Shown here: piece after piece, positions 8,324 through 16,697 of the stretch
How positions within the stretch are numbered: the stretch's first letter is position 1
How the letters are laid out: each line of letters starts with the position of its first letter
The notes under the pieces: generated by a model
Told to the model about the DNA's origin: nothing
Database searches by the model: none
Seen by the model: only the letters and a program-made list of their open reading frames with translations
NCBI GenBank assembly: GCA_035581425.1
Contig: DATJVP010000075.1
Coordinates: 11,142-75,141 of the forward strand
Source of the DNA: DASZHJ01 sp035581425
Lineage (GTDB): Bacteria; Pseudomonadota; Alphaproteobacteria; ATCC43930; CGMCC-115725
Length of the DNA stretch: 64,000 nucleotides
Reading direction: 5' to 3'
Made by a program: the position numbers and the translations under genes

Positions 8324-9664
8324 ATGTCTCGACGTCGTGCCAACATAATTTTCGCTGCGCTCGCTTGCCAAATTGTGTTTGCAGCCTCGGCGCGTGCTGA
8401 GGACGCTTGCAATCTGCCGAGCCCGCAAGAGGAGCCAGCCGGCGGAAAATGGAAGGGCGAGCTTCAACAGGAGATCGAGCAGCGTCTTCAGGCGAGTGGA
8501 ATATCGGTAAGCACGGTAAGCGCGTGGCGCGGAGACATCGAGTTCATTCTAGGTCACGATCCGGCAGATGTTGAACGAATCGAGCCGCTGCCACCTTGTA
8601 TTCGCGTGCCCGCCGGCCATGCGCCGATCGAGGGATGCCGGAGCGACGGAACTCGAATTGATGAGACAAAAAAGTTCAAAATCGTAAAAGTGCCGACGGA
8701 TGGCACACCTCATCTATCAGGCAATGCGCATGTCGCGATGAGCATGACCATGACCTCATCGATCACCGGCCTTCAGGGACAAGCGAATGCGGTCTCACAA
8801 GCCCCCGAGGAACTCAATACGGAAGCGGTGGTTTCCAACGATCGTCTCGACGCCATCTCGCTGACAGGACAGCCCGGCCAATTCTCGATGGCCCTCAACT
8901 ATGGATTTCAGGGCAGTGGTATTTCGACCGGCGGCTCGATGACCGTTGGCGGCAACGGCACGATGAACGGCCAGTATAGCGAGCACGATTCAGGCGGTTC
9001 GGGCACCGGCACGCTCCAGGTGGGTAGCGGTGGGCAAGCAAACAGCCACAGCGTCTATACGTCGAATGATGGAAAAACCGACACACACGACGTGACGGTA
9101 TCCGATCCAACCGCCGCACGAGACTCAAACAAGGCTGAGGAAATCTTGCACCTCACCATCGAGGTCAGGGAATGCGGGTTTATGAAAGGTAAGATCGACA
9201 CCTCCAAGATTCCGTCGACTATGCCGGGCGGATCTCAAGTCAAGATTCAGAAGGCCGAATGGAGCGCGACGCTGGAGGAGCGCGATGTCGAGTTTGAAAA
9301 TGCCGTCCGAGCCTTTGTTGACGAGCCTATGCCTCAAACCCTGACCTGGGATTATGTGAGTGCCGTCACCAGCCGACTTGAGGCATTTCGAGCGCAAAAG
9401 AATTCAGACTACGGTCGATGCGTATTGGCGAGGACCCAATCAAAGTTCATCGACCTAATGCTTCAAGCACTGCGCACGCTAAATGAGTCGTATCCCAAGC
9501 GCTGCGAAGGCGCGACAGATGCAGTCATGGCGGCAGCAAACGAGCGGCTTCTCGGCCTCCTTAGGCCTGTCCAGTTACTGGGGATTCGCGAGGATTGCCC
9601 CGCCATAGCGACGGCGGGGACTCTGCTCTACGGCTCCCCCGGCGCGAATGTATCGTGCCAGTGA
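8324..9664 (+). CDS. Secreted Cys- and Gly/Ser-rich protein, unknown
   Basis: The ATG at 8324 is chosen over the GTG at 8312 because the signal peptide starts there (SRRRANIIFAALACQIVFAASARA). The mature protein of about 420 residues has eight Cys, an even number consistent with disulfides. The central part (roughly 125-260) is beta-prone and rich in Ser, Thr, Gly and Asn (GFQGSGISTGGSMTVGGNG, SGGSGTGTLQVGSGG). The C-terminal third is helical with regularly spaced Cys. GC content falls below that of the core genes. No family recognised; a convergent secreted toroid-like protein lies next to it. Confidence 0.65.
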   Translation: MSRRRANIIFAALACQIVFAASARAEDACNLPSPQEEPAGGKWKGELQQEIEQRLQASGISVSTVSAWRGDIEFILGHDPADVERIEPLPPCIRVPAGHAPIEGCRSDGTRIDETKKFKIVKVPTDGTPHLSGNAHVAMSMTMTSSITGLQGQANAVSQAPEELNTEAVVSNDRLDAISLTGQPGQFSMALNYGFQGSGISTGGSMTVGGNGTMNGQYSEHDSGGSGTGTLQVGSGGQANSHSVYTSNDGKTDTHDVTVSDPTAARDSNKAEEILHLTIEVRECGFMKGKIDTSKIPSTMPGGSQVKIQKAEWSATLEERDVEFENAVRAFVDEPMPQTLTWDYVSAVTSRLEAFRAQKNSDYGRCVLARTQSKFIDLMLQALRTLNESYPKRCEGATDAVMAAANERLLGLLRPVQLLGIREDCPAIATAGTLLYGSPGANVSCQ

Positions 9665-9670
9665 TCGCTA

Positions 9671-9694
9671 GAGCACTTCATAGAAGAAGTGCTC
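9671..9694. terminator. Perfect 9-bp hairpin between convergent genes
   Basis: GAGCACTTC (9671-9679) and GAAGTGCTC (9686-9694) are exact inverted repeats around a six-base loop. The hairpin begins seven bases after the stop codon of the secreted-protein gene and before the end of the opposing gene at 9764. There is no T-run on either side, so it may act with other factors or stabilise the mRNA end. Confidence 0.5.
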
Positions 9695-9763
9695 GCCATC
9701 CACCAGGTCGCCTGGCGCTCCGCAAACCAGCCCGAAGCAAGCGTTGGCGGTCTCGTAGAGGGA

Positions 9764-11110
9764 TCAGTGAGCTTTGGCGATGCTCTGCATTTCGACGAGG
9801 GCGCTGAGGCAGTGTGCGGTGAGATCGATGCGCGTATACAGATTTCCTGGTGCCATGAGGTAGGCGCCCGCGTGATCGGCGAGGCGAGGTGACCGAAAGG
9901 AAGCCCCGCTAACAAAATCGAGCTCTGAGGCGCCTAGCGGGATCTGAAGTCCTCGATTTCTCCTCATCTCGACTTCGATCCGGCTGATCAGTTTTTGAGA
10001 AAGATCGCCGTAGCCATCTCGCTTGCCGAGCACTGACGCTGCCGTCGCTAAGCCTTCGACAAAGGCGCAGGAATTGTCGCTGCGTTCCGCGGCTGGTAAC
10101 TCCAAATCGACGAAATGCCGCGCCTGCTCCGCGATGAAGAGCTCGAATTTTCGATCTGACGTCGATCCGAGCCTCACCGCCGCCGACATCGCGCCCCAAG
10201 AAAAAAACTGTCGGTTCGGTGCATTGGAGTAGGTTTCCATGACGTAGTCGTCATAATTCGCCAGCAGCTCTCTCACGCGCTCATCCCCGGGGAACAACGC
10301 CGCGTAATTGGCGAGAGCCAGCCACGCTTCACCATTTCCATACGCGGCTTCGTCAAGCGAAGCGGGATATTCTCGAAAGCCCCGGCCTGGAACATGGAGC
10401 GTTCGGAGGCCCTCTACCCAAGCGAGGCGGATTTCCGCGAATTGACCGTCGCCGGTTGCGCGGAAGTATTCCATCTCTGCCAGCAGGGCGAGTGCCGTGC
10501 TTCCTACCCAAGCCGCTTTGTAACTACTCTCATAAGACAGCAATCGCCCCTGGCCGTTCGGTCGATAAAGGAGTCCCCAATAGCCGAGAGCAGTCTGCAG
10601 CTTGGAGCGCCCGAACGGCACTGAGAGAATGCGCGCGTGTTCGAGCAGCTGCTGATTCACGGATTTGCTTACAGGTAAGGACAGCGAAGCCAGGATGGTG
10701 ATGAGACGCCGAATGACGGGCGCGCTGCTTGTGTCCTTCGACCAGGTCAGGTATTTCGCCAACAAATATGTCGTGCCGGCCTCTCGTGCAATGTAGGCAG
10801 ACCTTTCGCCATCGCTGCTTCCGAGCCCGCTACCCCGGCCAGTTACGAAATCAAAATCGAAATCCAGCATGCCCGATGAAAGTTGGCTTCCTGCGAGCTG
10901 GCGTGCGGCAAGGCGAATTTGATCAATGTCATCCGCGCGCGCAATCGATGCGCTTGGAAGCGCAGGCGCCAGGACGACGAGTACCATCATGATCGGGAGC
11001 AGCAGCTTCGATCGTGCAACATCTATTGCGTGCTTGGACGCCGACGCGGTTACCGCGTGCCCTCTGGTAGGCCTCACCAATGCTGCTGCTCCGCGCTGCC
11101 GCGACAGCAT
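9764..11110 (-). CDS. Exported alpha/alpha-toroid-like protein, unknown
   Basis: 448 residues. A hydrophobic export signal lies at about 33-60 (LLLPIMMVLVVLAPALPSASIARA), so the true start may be the Met pair near residue 41; no ribosome binding site decides it. The body is a series of amphipathic helices with aromatic and Gly turns (GYWGLLYRPNGQG, AEMEYFRATGDGQ, YGNGEAWLALANYA, FFSWGAMSAAV, DHAGAYLMAPGN), resembling the (alpha/alpha)6 barrels of glycoside hydrolases and epimerases. No catalytic pair can be named. It converges on the secreted protein at 8324-9664. Confidence 0.6.
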   Translation of the reverse strand: MLSRQRGAAALVRPTRGHAVTASASKHAIDVARSKLLLPIMMVLVVLAPALPSASIARADDIDQIRLAARQLAGSQLSSGMLDFDFDFVTGRGSGLGSSDGERSAYIAREAGTTYLLAKYLTWSKDTSSAPVIRRLITILASLSLPVSKSVNQQLLEHARILSVPFGRSKLQTALGYWGLLYRPNGQGRLLSYESSYKAAWVGSTALALLAEMEYFRATGDGQFAEIRLAWVEGLRTLHVPGRGFREYPASLDEAAYGNGEAWLALANYAALFPGDERVRELLANYDDYVMETYSNAPNRQFFSWGAMSAAVRLGSTSDRKFELFIAEQARHFVDLELPAAERSDNSCAFVEGLATAASVLGKRDGYGDLSQKLISRIEVEMRRNRGLQIPLGASELDFVSGASFRSPRLADHAGAYLMAPGNLYTRIDLTAHCLSALVEMQSIAKAH

Positions 11111-11300
11111 CTCATGTACCGTCTGGCTCGCGCCTAAGCCAGTCGGTGGATTTTACGATCAGCGTCTCCAGAACCGGACGCCGCCGACGTAAGCCTTTGA
11201 TCACATGGGCTAATTCATAGAAATGGCCCATTTTTTGCTTGGATTTGAGAGCATCGCTTTTGATGCCGGGCTTGGAGCGATTGGGAGCGGAGGGATTAGC

Positions 11301-11498
11301 ATGGCAAAGGGCCGGACGGAATCAAAGACCGACCAACGAGCTGGCGAGGAACGACGGAAGTTTCTGAAGCGCGCGGGAAAGGCTGCGGCGACAGCCCCGG
11401 CGGTAGCTCTGCTCCTTTCAGTCAATGCTCAAAGGGCCAAAGCGGATATCGCACCCACTGTCAGTGGTCTGACCGATTTCGCGAACGGGCCGCCATAA
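11301..11498 (+). CDS. Tat-signal mini-protein
   Basis: 65 residues from the ATG at 11301, which follows GGAGGG; the longer open frame upstream lacks such support. The twin-arginine motif ERRKFLKRAGK is followed by a hydrophobic core and a probable cleavage site after AKA. That would release only about 17 residues (beginning DIAPTVSGL). It looks like the small Tat-signal proteins annotated in many alphaproteobacteria, some beside formate dehydrogenase. No partner enzyme is adjacent. Confidence 0.65.
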   Translation: MAKGRTESKTDQRAGEERRKFLKRAGKAAATAPAVALLLSVNAQRAKADIAPTVSGLTDFANGPP

Positions 11499-11539
11499 CA
11501 ATACCCGCAACTGGATTGGCCCGGCACTCTCGTCGATGT

Positions 11540-11625
11540 TGGTGCCCCTGGAGGGACTTGAACCCCCACTCCCTTGCGAGAAACAGATTTTGAGTCTGCC
11601 GCGTCTACCATTCCGCCACAGGGGC
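11540..11625 (-). tRNA. tRNA-Leu (anticodon CAA)
   Basis: On the minus strand the acceptor strand GCCCCTG starts at 11625 and pairs with CAGGGGC ending at 11544; A73 and an encoded CCA run to 11540. The D-arm region contains GGCGGAATGGTAGACGC, typical of leucine tRNAs. The anticodon stem-loop GCAGA-CTCAAAA-TCTGT gives CAA, reading UUG. A long variable arm follows and the T-loop reads GGTTCAAGTCC. Total 86 bases with CCA. Confidence 0.95.
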
Positions 11626-11738
11626 GCCGGATCGGGTTGGGCACTATAGCGGCGGCGAGGTCGCGGTCAATCGAAGGGCCCCCGCGACGTGCACAGCGCT
11701 TGCGCCGAGGCGCGCGCTCGGGCTAGATCGCGCGCCCC

Positions 11739-12317
11739 ATGCTGCGATCCCTCTACGAACGCACCCTGAGACTGGCCGAAAGCCCCCACGCGGTCCCCGC
11801 GCTCGCGGCCGTCGCCTTCATCGAGAGTTCGGTTTTCCCGATCCCACCGGACGTGCTGCTGATCCCGATGATCATCGCAGCCCCTCAGCGCGCCTTCCGC
11901 CTTGCCGCCGTCTGCACCGGAGCCTCGGTCCTCGGCGGCCTCCTCGGCTACGCAATCGGCTATTTCGCCTTCGAGGCGATCGGCGAGCCCGTGCTGAAGT
12001 TCTACGGCGTAATGGATCGCTACCTCGCGCTCCAGGAGAGCTTCCGGGAATGGGGCGTCTGGATCATCGTGCTCAAGGGGATGACGCCCATCCCCTACAA
12101 GCTCATCACGATCGCGAGCGGTGCCTTCAAGTTCGACCTCGTGACCTTCGTCCTCGCCTCGATCGTCTCGCGGAGCCTCCGCTTTTTCCTGGTGGCAGCG
12201 CTGCTCTGGTACTTCGGTACGCCGATCCGCGACTTCATCGAACGCCGGCTCGTGCTGGTGACGTCGACCTTCGTCGTGTTCCTCGTGGGCGGCTTCCTGG
12301 CTCTGCGCTATCTTTGA
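11739..12317 (+). CDS. DedA/YqaA-family membrane protein
   Basis: 192 residues with at least four hydrophobic segments. The family features are visible: an early FIESSVFPIPPDVLLIPMI, then GASVLGGLLGYAIGYFAFEAIG, KGMTPIPYKLITIASGAF and SRSLRFFLVAALLWYFG. DedA-superfamily proteins act as flippases or proton-dependent transporters for undecaprenyl phosphate and related lipids. The YqaA branch is less studied. It sits 16 bases upstream of dsbB and probably shares its transcript. Confidence 0.88.
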   Translation: MLRSLYERTLRLAESPHAVPALAAVAFIESSVFPIPPDVLLIPMIIAAPQRAFRLAAVCTGASVLGGLLGYAIGYFAFEAIGEPVLKFYGVMDRYLALQESFREWGVWIIVLKGMTPIPYKLITIASGAFKFDLVTFVLASIVSRSLRFFLVAALLWYFGTPIRDFIERRLVLVTSTFVVFLVGGFLALRYL

Positions 12318-12333
12318 GCGACGAGAACCAACC

Positions 12334-12825
12334 ATGCTCACGCCGCGCCAAGTCCTCATCGCCGTCCTAGTGATCGGCGGCTCCGTCATCGGAGGCGCCT
12401 TGCTCTTCGAATATGCCGGCGGCCTGGAGCCCTGCGAACTCTGCCTCCTCGAGCGCTGGCCTTATTACGTGGGCGTCCCCCTTGCTGCCGTCGCGCTCAC
12501 GACGGGCGCGCGCGGCGCGGGCTGGTGGATCGCGCTGCTCTCCCTCGTTTTCCTCGTGAGCGCCGGGCTCGGCGCCTATCACGTCGGGGTCGAGCACGGT
12601 TGGATCCAAGGACCCACGGCCTGCACGGGACCCTCGGGCGCGAGCGCCAAGACCGCCGAGGAATTCGCGCGCATGATCGAGCAGCGCCAGGCCGTACAGT
12701 GCGACCAGGTGCCGTGGTCGCTCATGGGCATCTCGCTCGCGGGCTACAATTTCCTGGCCTCGCTGCTGCTGGTGCTGCTCTGCGCGAGCGGCTTCGGACA
12801 TCTGCTACGGGAGCGGCGTGCATGA
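12334..12825 (+). CDS. dsbB: Disulfide bond formation protein B
   Basis: 163 residues with four membrane segments. The first periplasmic loop carries Cys34-Glu-Leu-Cys37, the redox pair that passes electrons to ubiquinone. The second loop carries Cys97 (TACTGP) and Cys123 (VQCDQVPW), the pair that reoxidises DsbA. The Pro-Trp after Cys123 is typical of the family. The stop overlaps the start of coq7 (ATGA), which links disulfide formation to ubiquinone supply. No dsbA is in the window. Confidence 0.92.
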   Translation: MLTPRQVLIAVLVIGGSVIGGALLFEYAGGLEPCELCLLERWPYYVGVPLAAVALTTGARGAGWWIALLSLVFLVSAGLGAYHVGVEHGWIQGPTACTGPSGASAKTAEEFARMIEQRQAVQCDQVPWSLMGISLAGYNFLASLLLVLLCASGFGHLLRERRA

Positions 12826-13367
12826 GGCCCGGACATCGGCTCCCCGGCGATCGCCCGGCCGCGGAGGAGGTCGCGCGTATGATCCGCGTCGACCACGCCG
12901 GCGAATACGGCGCCGTCCGCATTTACGAGGGCCAGCTCGCCGTGCTCGGCCGCTCGCCCGCCGCCGCGGCGATTCGCGAGATGGCGGAGCAGGAGCGCAA
13001 ACACCTCGAGCGTTTCGAGAAGCTCGTCGTCGAGCGCCGCGTGCGCCCGACCGCCCTCGCGCCGCTCTGGCACGTCGCGGGCTTCGCGCTCGGCGCCGCA
13101 AGCGCGCTCCTCGGTGAGCGCGGCGCCATGGCTTGCACCGTCGCCGTCGAGGAGGTGATCGACGAGCACTATCGCCGCCAGGCCGAGCGTCTCGAGCCCG
13201 GCGAAAGCGCGCTCAAGGCGACGATCGAGGAATTCCGCGCCGACGAGCTCGCGCATCGCGACCAGGGCCTCGCGCATGGCGCAGCGGATGCGCCCGCGCA
13301 CGATCTCCTGACCGCGGCGGTCAAGGCGGGATCTCGCCTCGCGATCTGGCTCTCCACGCGGATCTGA
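12822..13367 (+). CDS. coq7: Demethoxyubiquinone hydroxylase (Coq7 type)
   Basis: 181 residues starting at the ATG that overlaps the dsbB stop. It contains the di-iron carboxylate ligands in order: Glu28 (HAGEYGA), Glu58-x2-His61 (EQERKH), Glu110/111 with the EEVIDEHY block, and Glu142-x2-His145 (DELAHRD). It introduces the C6 hydroxyl in ubiquinone synthesis at the inner membrane face. The protein is the short form common in alphaproteobacteria and eukaryotes. Confidence 0.94.
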   Translation: MRPGHRLPGDRPAAEEVARMIRVDHAGEYGAVRIYEGQLAVLGRSPAAAAIREMAEQERKHLERFEKLVVERRVRPTALAPLWHVAGFALGAASALLGERGAMACTVAVEEVIDEHYRRQAERLEPGESALKATIEEFRADELAHRDQGLAHGAADAPAHDLLTAAVKAGSRLAIWLSTRI

Positions 13368-13439
13368 GCGCGAGAAGCCTTCTCGGACTCTACACCTTAT
13401 GCTAGCGTCGGCGCCCACTGGACAGAGGGGGCGCGGCGC

Positions 13440-14675
13440 GTGACCTCGACACCGCTCGAGCGGGCGATGGCGCGGGTGGAGGCAGATGCCGCTGCGCGTG
13501 AGCCGAGCATGCCAGCGGCGCCGAAAACCGCGCCGCTCCCCGCCGATGCCGCGAGTTCCGCTGCGCGCAAAGACGACCTCACGCGGGGCCTCGGCTATGA
13601 CGGCCGCCTCGGCGAACTCTGGCGGCTTTGGCTCGCGACGACGGCGCTCACGCTCCTGACACTCGGCTTCTATCGCTTCTGGGGGCGCACGCGCATCCGC
13701 CGCTATCTCTGGAGCCGCGCGAGCCTGCTTGGCGACCGCTTCGAATACGACGGAACCGGGCGCGAGCTTTTCGTGCGCTTCCTGCTGACGGTGGCGGTGG
13801 TGCTGGTGCCGCTGGCAGCGATCGGGGTCGCGCTCGAATTCTCGGGGCTGGAGCAGCAGACGATCTCGCTCGCGACGCGCTCGGAATTCGCGCTCGCGAC
13901 ATTTCTTTCCTTCGCCGGGCGCTATTTCGGGCAACGCTATCGCCTCAGCCGAACGCTATGGCGCGGCCTCAGGGGCGGGCTCGACGGCAATGCCTGGAGC
14001 TATGCCTTTCGCGCGGTCGGATACATTCTCCTGCAGATCCTCACGCTGGGTTTCGCGCGGCCTTGGCAATATTGCGGCCTCTGGCGCTACGAGGCGCGCA
14101 ACATGCGGCTGGGCGGCCGCCATTTCGAGTTCCGGGGCCGCGGCCGCGAGATCTTCTGGACCTGGGCCGCCACTTGGATATTCGGGCTCTACGCGACCGC
14201 GGCCTTCGCGCTCATGCTCGGGCTCATGGTTCTCATGACCCTGGGGGTCATGATGGCACTGAGCGCCATCCAGATCGGGAACACCCCAAAGTTCGGATTT
14301 CACATGATCCTCTCCGGCGTCTCCGGCTACGTCGTCATCTTCGTCGCGATCAGCGCCTTCTGGATCATCGTGACCAGCGCCTTCGAGCGCCGTTGGCTCG
14401 TCTTCTCGATCGCGTCCACTTCTCTCGGCCGCATTCGCATGCGGCTCGAGGCCACGACCCGCGAGGTCTGCTGGTTCAAGGTCGGGAATTTCCTGCTGAC
14501 CATTCTGACCCTCAACCTTGCTTGGCCCTTCGTCGCCCACCGCACCCTCGACTTTTACGCGCGGACGCTCAGCGTCGATGCCGAGGGCTTCGAGGAGCTG
14601 AGCCAGACCGAGCCGCCCTCGCGCCCACCGGCATCGGGGCTCGCCGAGATCTTCGACACCGCGGGCTTCGCCTGA
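13440..14675 (+). CDS. YjgN/DUF898 membrane protein
   Basis: 411 residues from a GTG. After about 60 hydrophilic residues come repeated units of an aromatic-rich turn plus membrane helix: LTLGFYRFWGRTRIRRYLWS, then LTLGFARPWQYCGLWRYEARN and LTLNLAWPFVAHRTLDFY. This repeated LTLGF-x-x-P/F-W pattern is the hallmark of DUF898 (YjgN). At least five hydrophobic segments are present. The function is unknown. The next gene starts five bases after its stop, suggesting co-translation with the M48 peptidase. Confidence 0.88.
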   Translation: MTSTPLERAMARVEADAAAREPSMPAAPKTAPLPADAASSAARKDDLTRGLGYDGRLGELWRLWLATTALTLLTLGFYRFWGRTRIRRYLWSRASLLGDRFEYDGTGRELFVRFLLTVAVVLVPLAAIGVALEFSGLEQQTISLATRSEFALATFLSFAGRYFGQRYRLSRTLWRGLRGGLDGNAWSYAFRAVGYILLQILTLGFARPWQYCGLWRYEARNMRLGGRHFEFRGRGREIFWTWAATWIFGLYATAAFALMLGLMVLMTLGVMMALSAIQIGNTPKFGFHMILSGVSGYVVIFVAISAFWIIVTSAFERRWLVFSIASTSLGRIRMRLEATTREVCWFKVGNFLLTILTLNLAWPFVAHRTLDFYARTLSVDAEGFEELSQTEPPSRPPASGLAEIFDTAGFA

Positions 14676-14679
14676 GCCC

Positions 14680-15765
14680 ATGTCGATCTTTCCCGCAAGC
14701 TACGTCGACGGCCGCACCGCCCTCCGACGCTGGGTGACGGCGACGCTGAAGCAGGACGGCATCCTGCTCTCCGATGCCGAGGGCCAAGCGCTTGCGAAAT
14801 GGCCCTGGGCGGAGATCGTGGCCCTCGAGGACGAGAGCGGGCGCGGGCCCATCCGCCTCGCTCGCGGCGCCGCGCGCCTCACGGTCGAGGCACGAGGCTT
14901 CGCCGGGGCGCTCTATGCGGCAGCGCCCGTTCTGAGGCCGCCATCCGCGGCGCGCCGGCTTCGGCGCGCCGCTCTCGCGATCGCGGCCTCGCTCGCGGCA
15001 GTGGCCGCGGTCTGGTGGAGCCTTCCCCGCCTGACCCTTCTCCTGGTGGCGCTCATCCCCCTGAGCGCGGAGGAGCGCCTGGGGGATCGCGAGTTCAAGG
15101 GATTGGGGGTGGCGGTCTGCGAGAATGCCGCGGGCCAAGCGGCACTCGACCGCCTGATCGCCCGTCTTACCGAGCACGCCAATCTCCGCTTCCACGCGAA
15201 GGCCGTCGTCGCGCAATTCGATCTATTCGGCGGCGAGAAGATCGTCAATGCGTTCGCGCTCCCGGGCGGGCGGATCGTGGTGCTGCGCGGGCTCATCACG
15301 CAAGCCGAGAGCGCCGACGAGGTCGCGGGCGTGCTCGGCCACGAGCTCACTCACGTGATCAAGCGCCATCCGCTGCGCCGCATGATGGAGGAGGCAGGGC
15401 TCGGGGTCCTCTTCGAGACGCTCCTCGGCTACAACACCACGAGCGACGCCGGCAGCCTGGTGGCGGAATTGAGCTTTACCCGCGCGGAGGAGCGCGAGGC
15501 GGATGAGGGCGGGATCGAGCTCTTGAAGCAGGCGGGGATCTCGACCCAGGGCTTCGCCACGTTCTTCAAGCGCCTCGCCTCGAAAATGCTGGGCGAGCCA
15601 CCGGCGCTGTTGAATACACACCCCGCGACCGCCGAGCGCATAGCCGCCGCCGAGGCGGCGGCAGCGGTTCCAGGCACCTCGCCCGCGCTCTCGTCCACGG
15701 ACTGGAACGCGCTCAAGCACATCTGCGACGGGACGCCGGTGCCGGGAGGCGAAAAACCGAAATAG
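14680..15765 (+). CDS. M48-family membrane-anchored metalloprotease
   Basis: 361 residues. A N-terminal domain of about 80 residues (LKQDGILLSDAEGQALAKWPW) is followed by one membrane segment near 95-130. The peptidase domain has HELTH (LGHELTHVIKRHP), the zinc motif with its catalytic Glu, and the third ligand in SFTRAEEREADEGG. NTHPATAERIAA near the end is also typical of M48. It probably degrades or processes envelope proteins like BepA/Oma1 relatives. It follows the YjgN gene closely; the YjgN-M48 pairing is frequent in Proteobacteria as I recall it. Confidence 0.9.
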   Translation: MSIFPASYVDGRTALRRWVTATLKQDGILLSDAEGQALAKWPWAEIVALEDESGRGPIRLARGAARLTVEARGFAGALYAAAPVLRPPSAARRLRRAALAIAASLAAVAAVWWSLPRLTLLLVALIPLSAEERLGDREFKGLGVAVCENAAGQAALDRLIARLTEHANLRFHAKAVVAQFDLFGGEKIVNAFALPGGRIVVLRGLITQAESADEVAGVLGHELTHVIKRHPLRRMMEEAGLGVLFETLLGYNTTSDAGSLVAELSFTRAEEREADEGGIELLKQAGISTQGFATFFKRLASKMLGEPPALLNTHPATAERIAAAEAAAAVPGTSPALSSTDWNALKHICDGTPVPGGEKPK

Positions 15766-15770
15766 ACCGT

Positions 15771-15801
15771 CACTTTCCCATCGCGTAGCGAAGGGAAAGT
15801 G
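15771..15801. terminator. Strong hairpin after the M48 gene
   Basis: CACTTTCCC (15771-15779) pairs exactly with GGGAAAGTG (15793-15801), and inside it TCGC pairs with GCGA around a GTA loop, leaving one A-A mismatch. It begins six bases after the M48 stop. No T-run follows, so it may be a Rho-assisted terminator, an mRNA stabiliser, or a REP-like repeat. Confidence 0.5.
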
Positions 15802-15808
15802 GGGGAGC

Positions 15809-15814
15809 TATAAT
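15809..15814 (+). promoter_or_regulatory. Candidate -10 box TATAAT, possibly leaderless start
   Basis: A perfect TATAAT lies six bases before the ATG at 15821, so transcription about seven bases downstream would begin at the start codon itself. The expected -35 position falls inside the preceding hairpin and does not match TTGACA. GGGGGAG at 15801-15806 could instead be a distant ribosome binding site. Confidence 0.35.
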
Positions 15815-15820
15815 CCGCAA

Positions 15821-16012
15821 ATGGAACACTACCTCCCGATCCTCGTGGTCATCGCCATGCTCGCGACCTTGGGCGTGCTCGGGCTTGGGCTCTTCAACAT
15901 GGCGCGCGGCGGCAGCGCCAGGACGTCGAACAAGCTCATGCAGTCGCGCGTACTGTTGCAGGGCGTGGCGCTGCTGCTGTTCATTCTCTTCATGTGGCTC
16001 TTCCGGCGCTGA
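15821..16012 (+). CDS. Twin-transmembrane HIG1-domain protein
   Basis: 63 residues: a first membrane helix (LPILVVIAMLATLGVLGLGLFNMA), a polar turn GGSARTSNKLMQSRVL, and a second helix (LLQGVALLLFILFMWLF). This is the size and pattern of the bacterial hypoxia-induced-protein (HIG1) family, relatives of mitochondrial Rcf1, which associate with cytochrome oxidase. It sits nine bases upstream of the adenosyltransferase gene, an order seen in alphaproteobacteria. Confidence 0.85.
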   Translation: MEHYLPILVVIAMLATLGVLGLGLFNMARGGSARTSNKLMQSRVLLQGVALLLFILFMWLFRR

Positions 16013-16021
16013 GGCCGTGCG

Positions 16022-16591
16022 ATGGTGAGGCTCACGCGCATCTACACCCGCGGCGGCGACCAGGGCGAGACCTCGCTCACCGGCGGCGCGCGCGTCAAGA
16101 AGAACTCGCTGCGGATCGAGGCGATCGGCACCGTCGATGAGACGAATGCCGTCATCGGCATCGCGCGGCTGCGGACCGGCGAGAGCGACGGCATCGCGGG
16201 ATTCGACGGAATGCTCGCGCGCATCCAGAACGACCTCTTCGATCTCGGGGCCGACCTCTCGACGCCGGCGGATGACACCAAAGCGCTCCGCATCTCAGCG
16301 ACGCAAGTGGAGCGCCTCGAACGCGAGATCGACTCCTTGAATGCCTTGCTGCAGCCGCTTGAAAGCTTCGTGCTGCCCGGCGGCGGGGAGCTCGCGGCGG
16401 CACTGCATCTCGCGCGGACGGTGACGCGACGGGCCGAGCGTGTGACGGTAGCGCTCGCTGCGGAAGAGAAAGTCAACGCCGAGGCCGTCAAATACCTCAA
16501 TCGACTCTCGGATCATCTTTTCGTGCTCGCGCGCACCGCGAACGATCAAGGTCGCTCCGACGTGCTCTGGCGGCCCGGCGCCAATCATTAA
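16022..16591 (+). CDS. Cob(I)alamin adenosyltransferase, PduO type
   Basis: 189 residues starting MVRLTRIYTRGGDQGETSL, the ATP-binding N-terminus of PduO/MMAB-type enzymes; GTVDETNAVIG, FDLGADLSTP, LPGGGELAAALHLART and the closing YLNRLSDHLFVLAR complete the family. It transfers the adenosyl group of ATP to cob(I)alamin, making adenosylcobalamin. That cofactor is required by the class II ribonucleotide reductase at 41227-43536. Confidence 0.93.
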   Translation: MVRLTRIYTRGGDQGETSLTGGARVKKNSLRIEAIGTVDETNAVIGIARLRTGESDGIAGFDGMLARIQNDLFDLGADLSTPADDTKALRISATQVERLEREIDSLNALLQPLESFVLPGGGELAAALHLARTVTRRAERVTVALAAEEKVNAEAVKYLNRLSDHLFVLARTANDQGRSDVLWRPGANH

Positions 16592-16697
16592 TAGGCGGTG
16601 CCGATCGCGTGACAGGAAAGGCTTGCCATAGTCTTTCGCACATGCACAATTCCCGCCCACCTCAACGCCAAGCCCTGAAAGCGGCGGGATTTCGCTC

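Noticed and set aside
11205..11236. ATGGGC / GCCCAT hairpin followed by a T-run
   Set aside because: It looks like a plus-strand terminator, but no plus-strand gene ends there and the stem is only six base pairs with a 15-base loop.
11429..11644. 71-residue frame reading GGMVDAADSKS and GVQVPPGAP
   Set aside because: This is the tRNA-Leu read as protein, a well-known annotation artefact.
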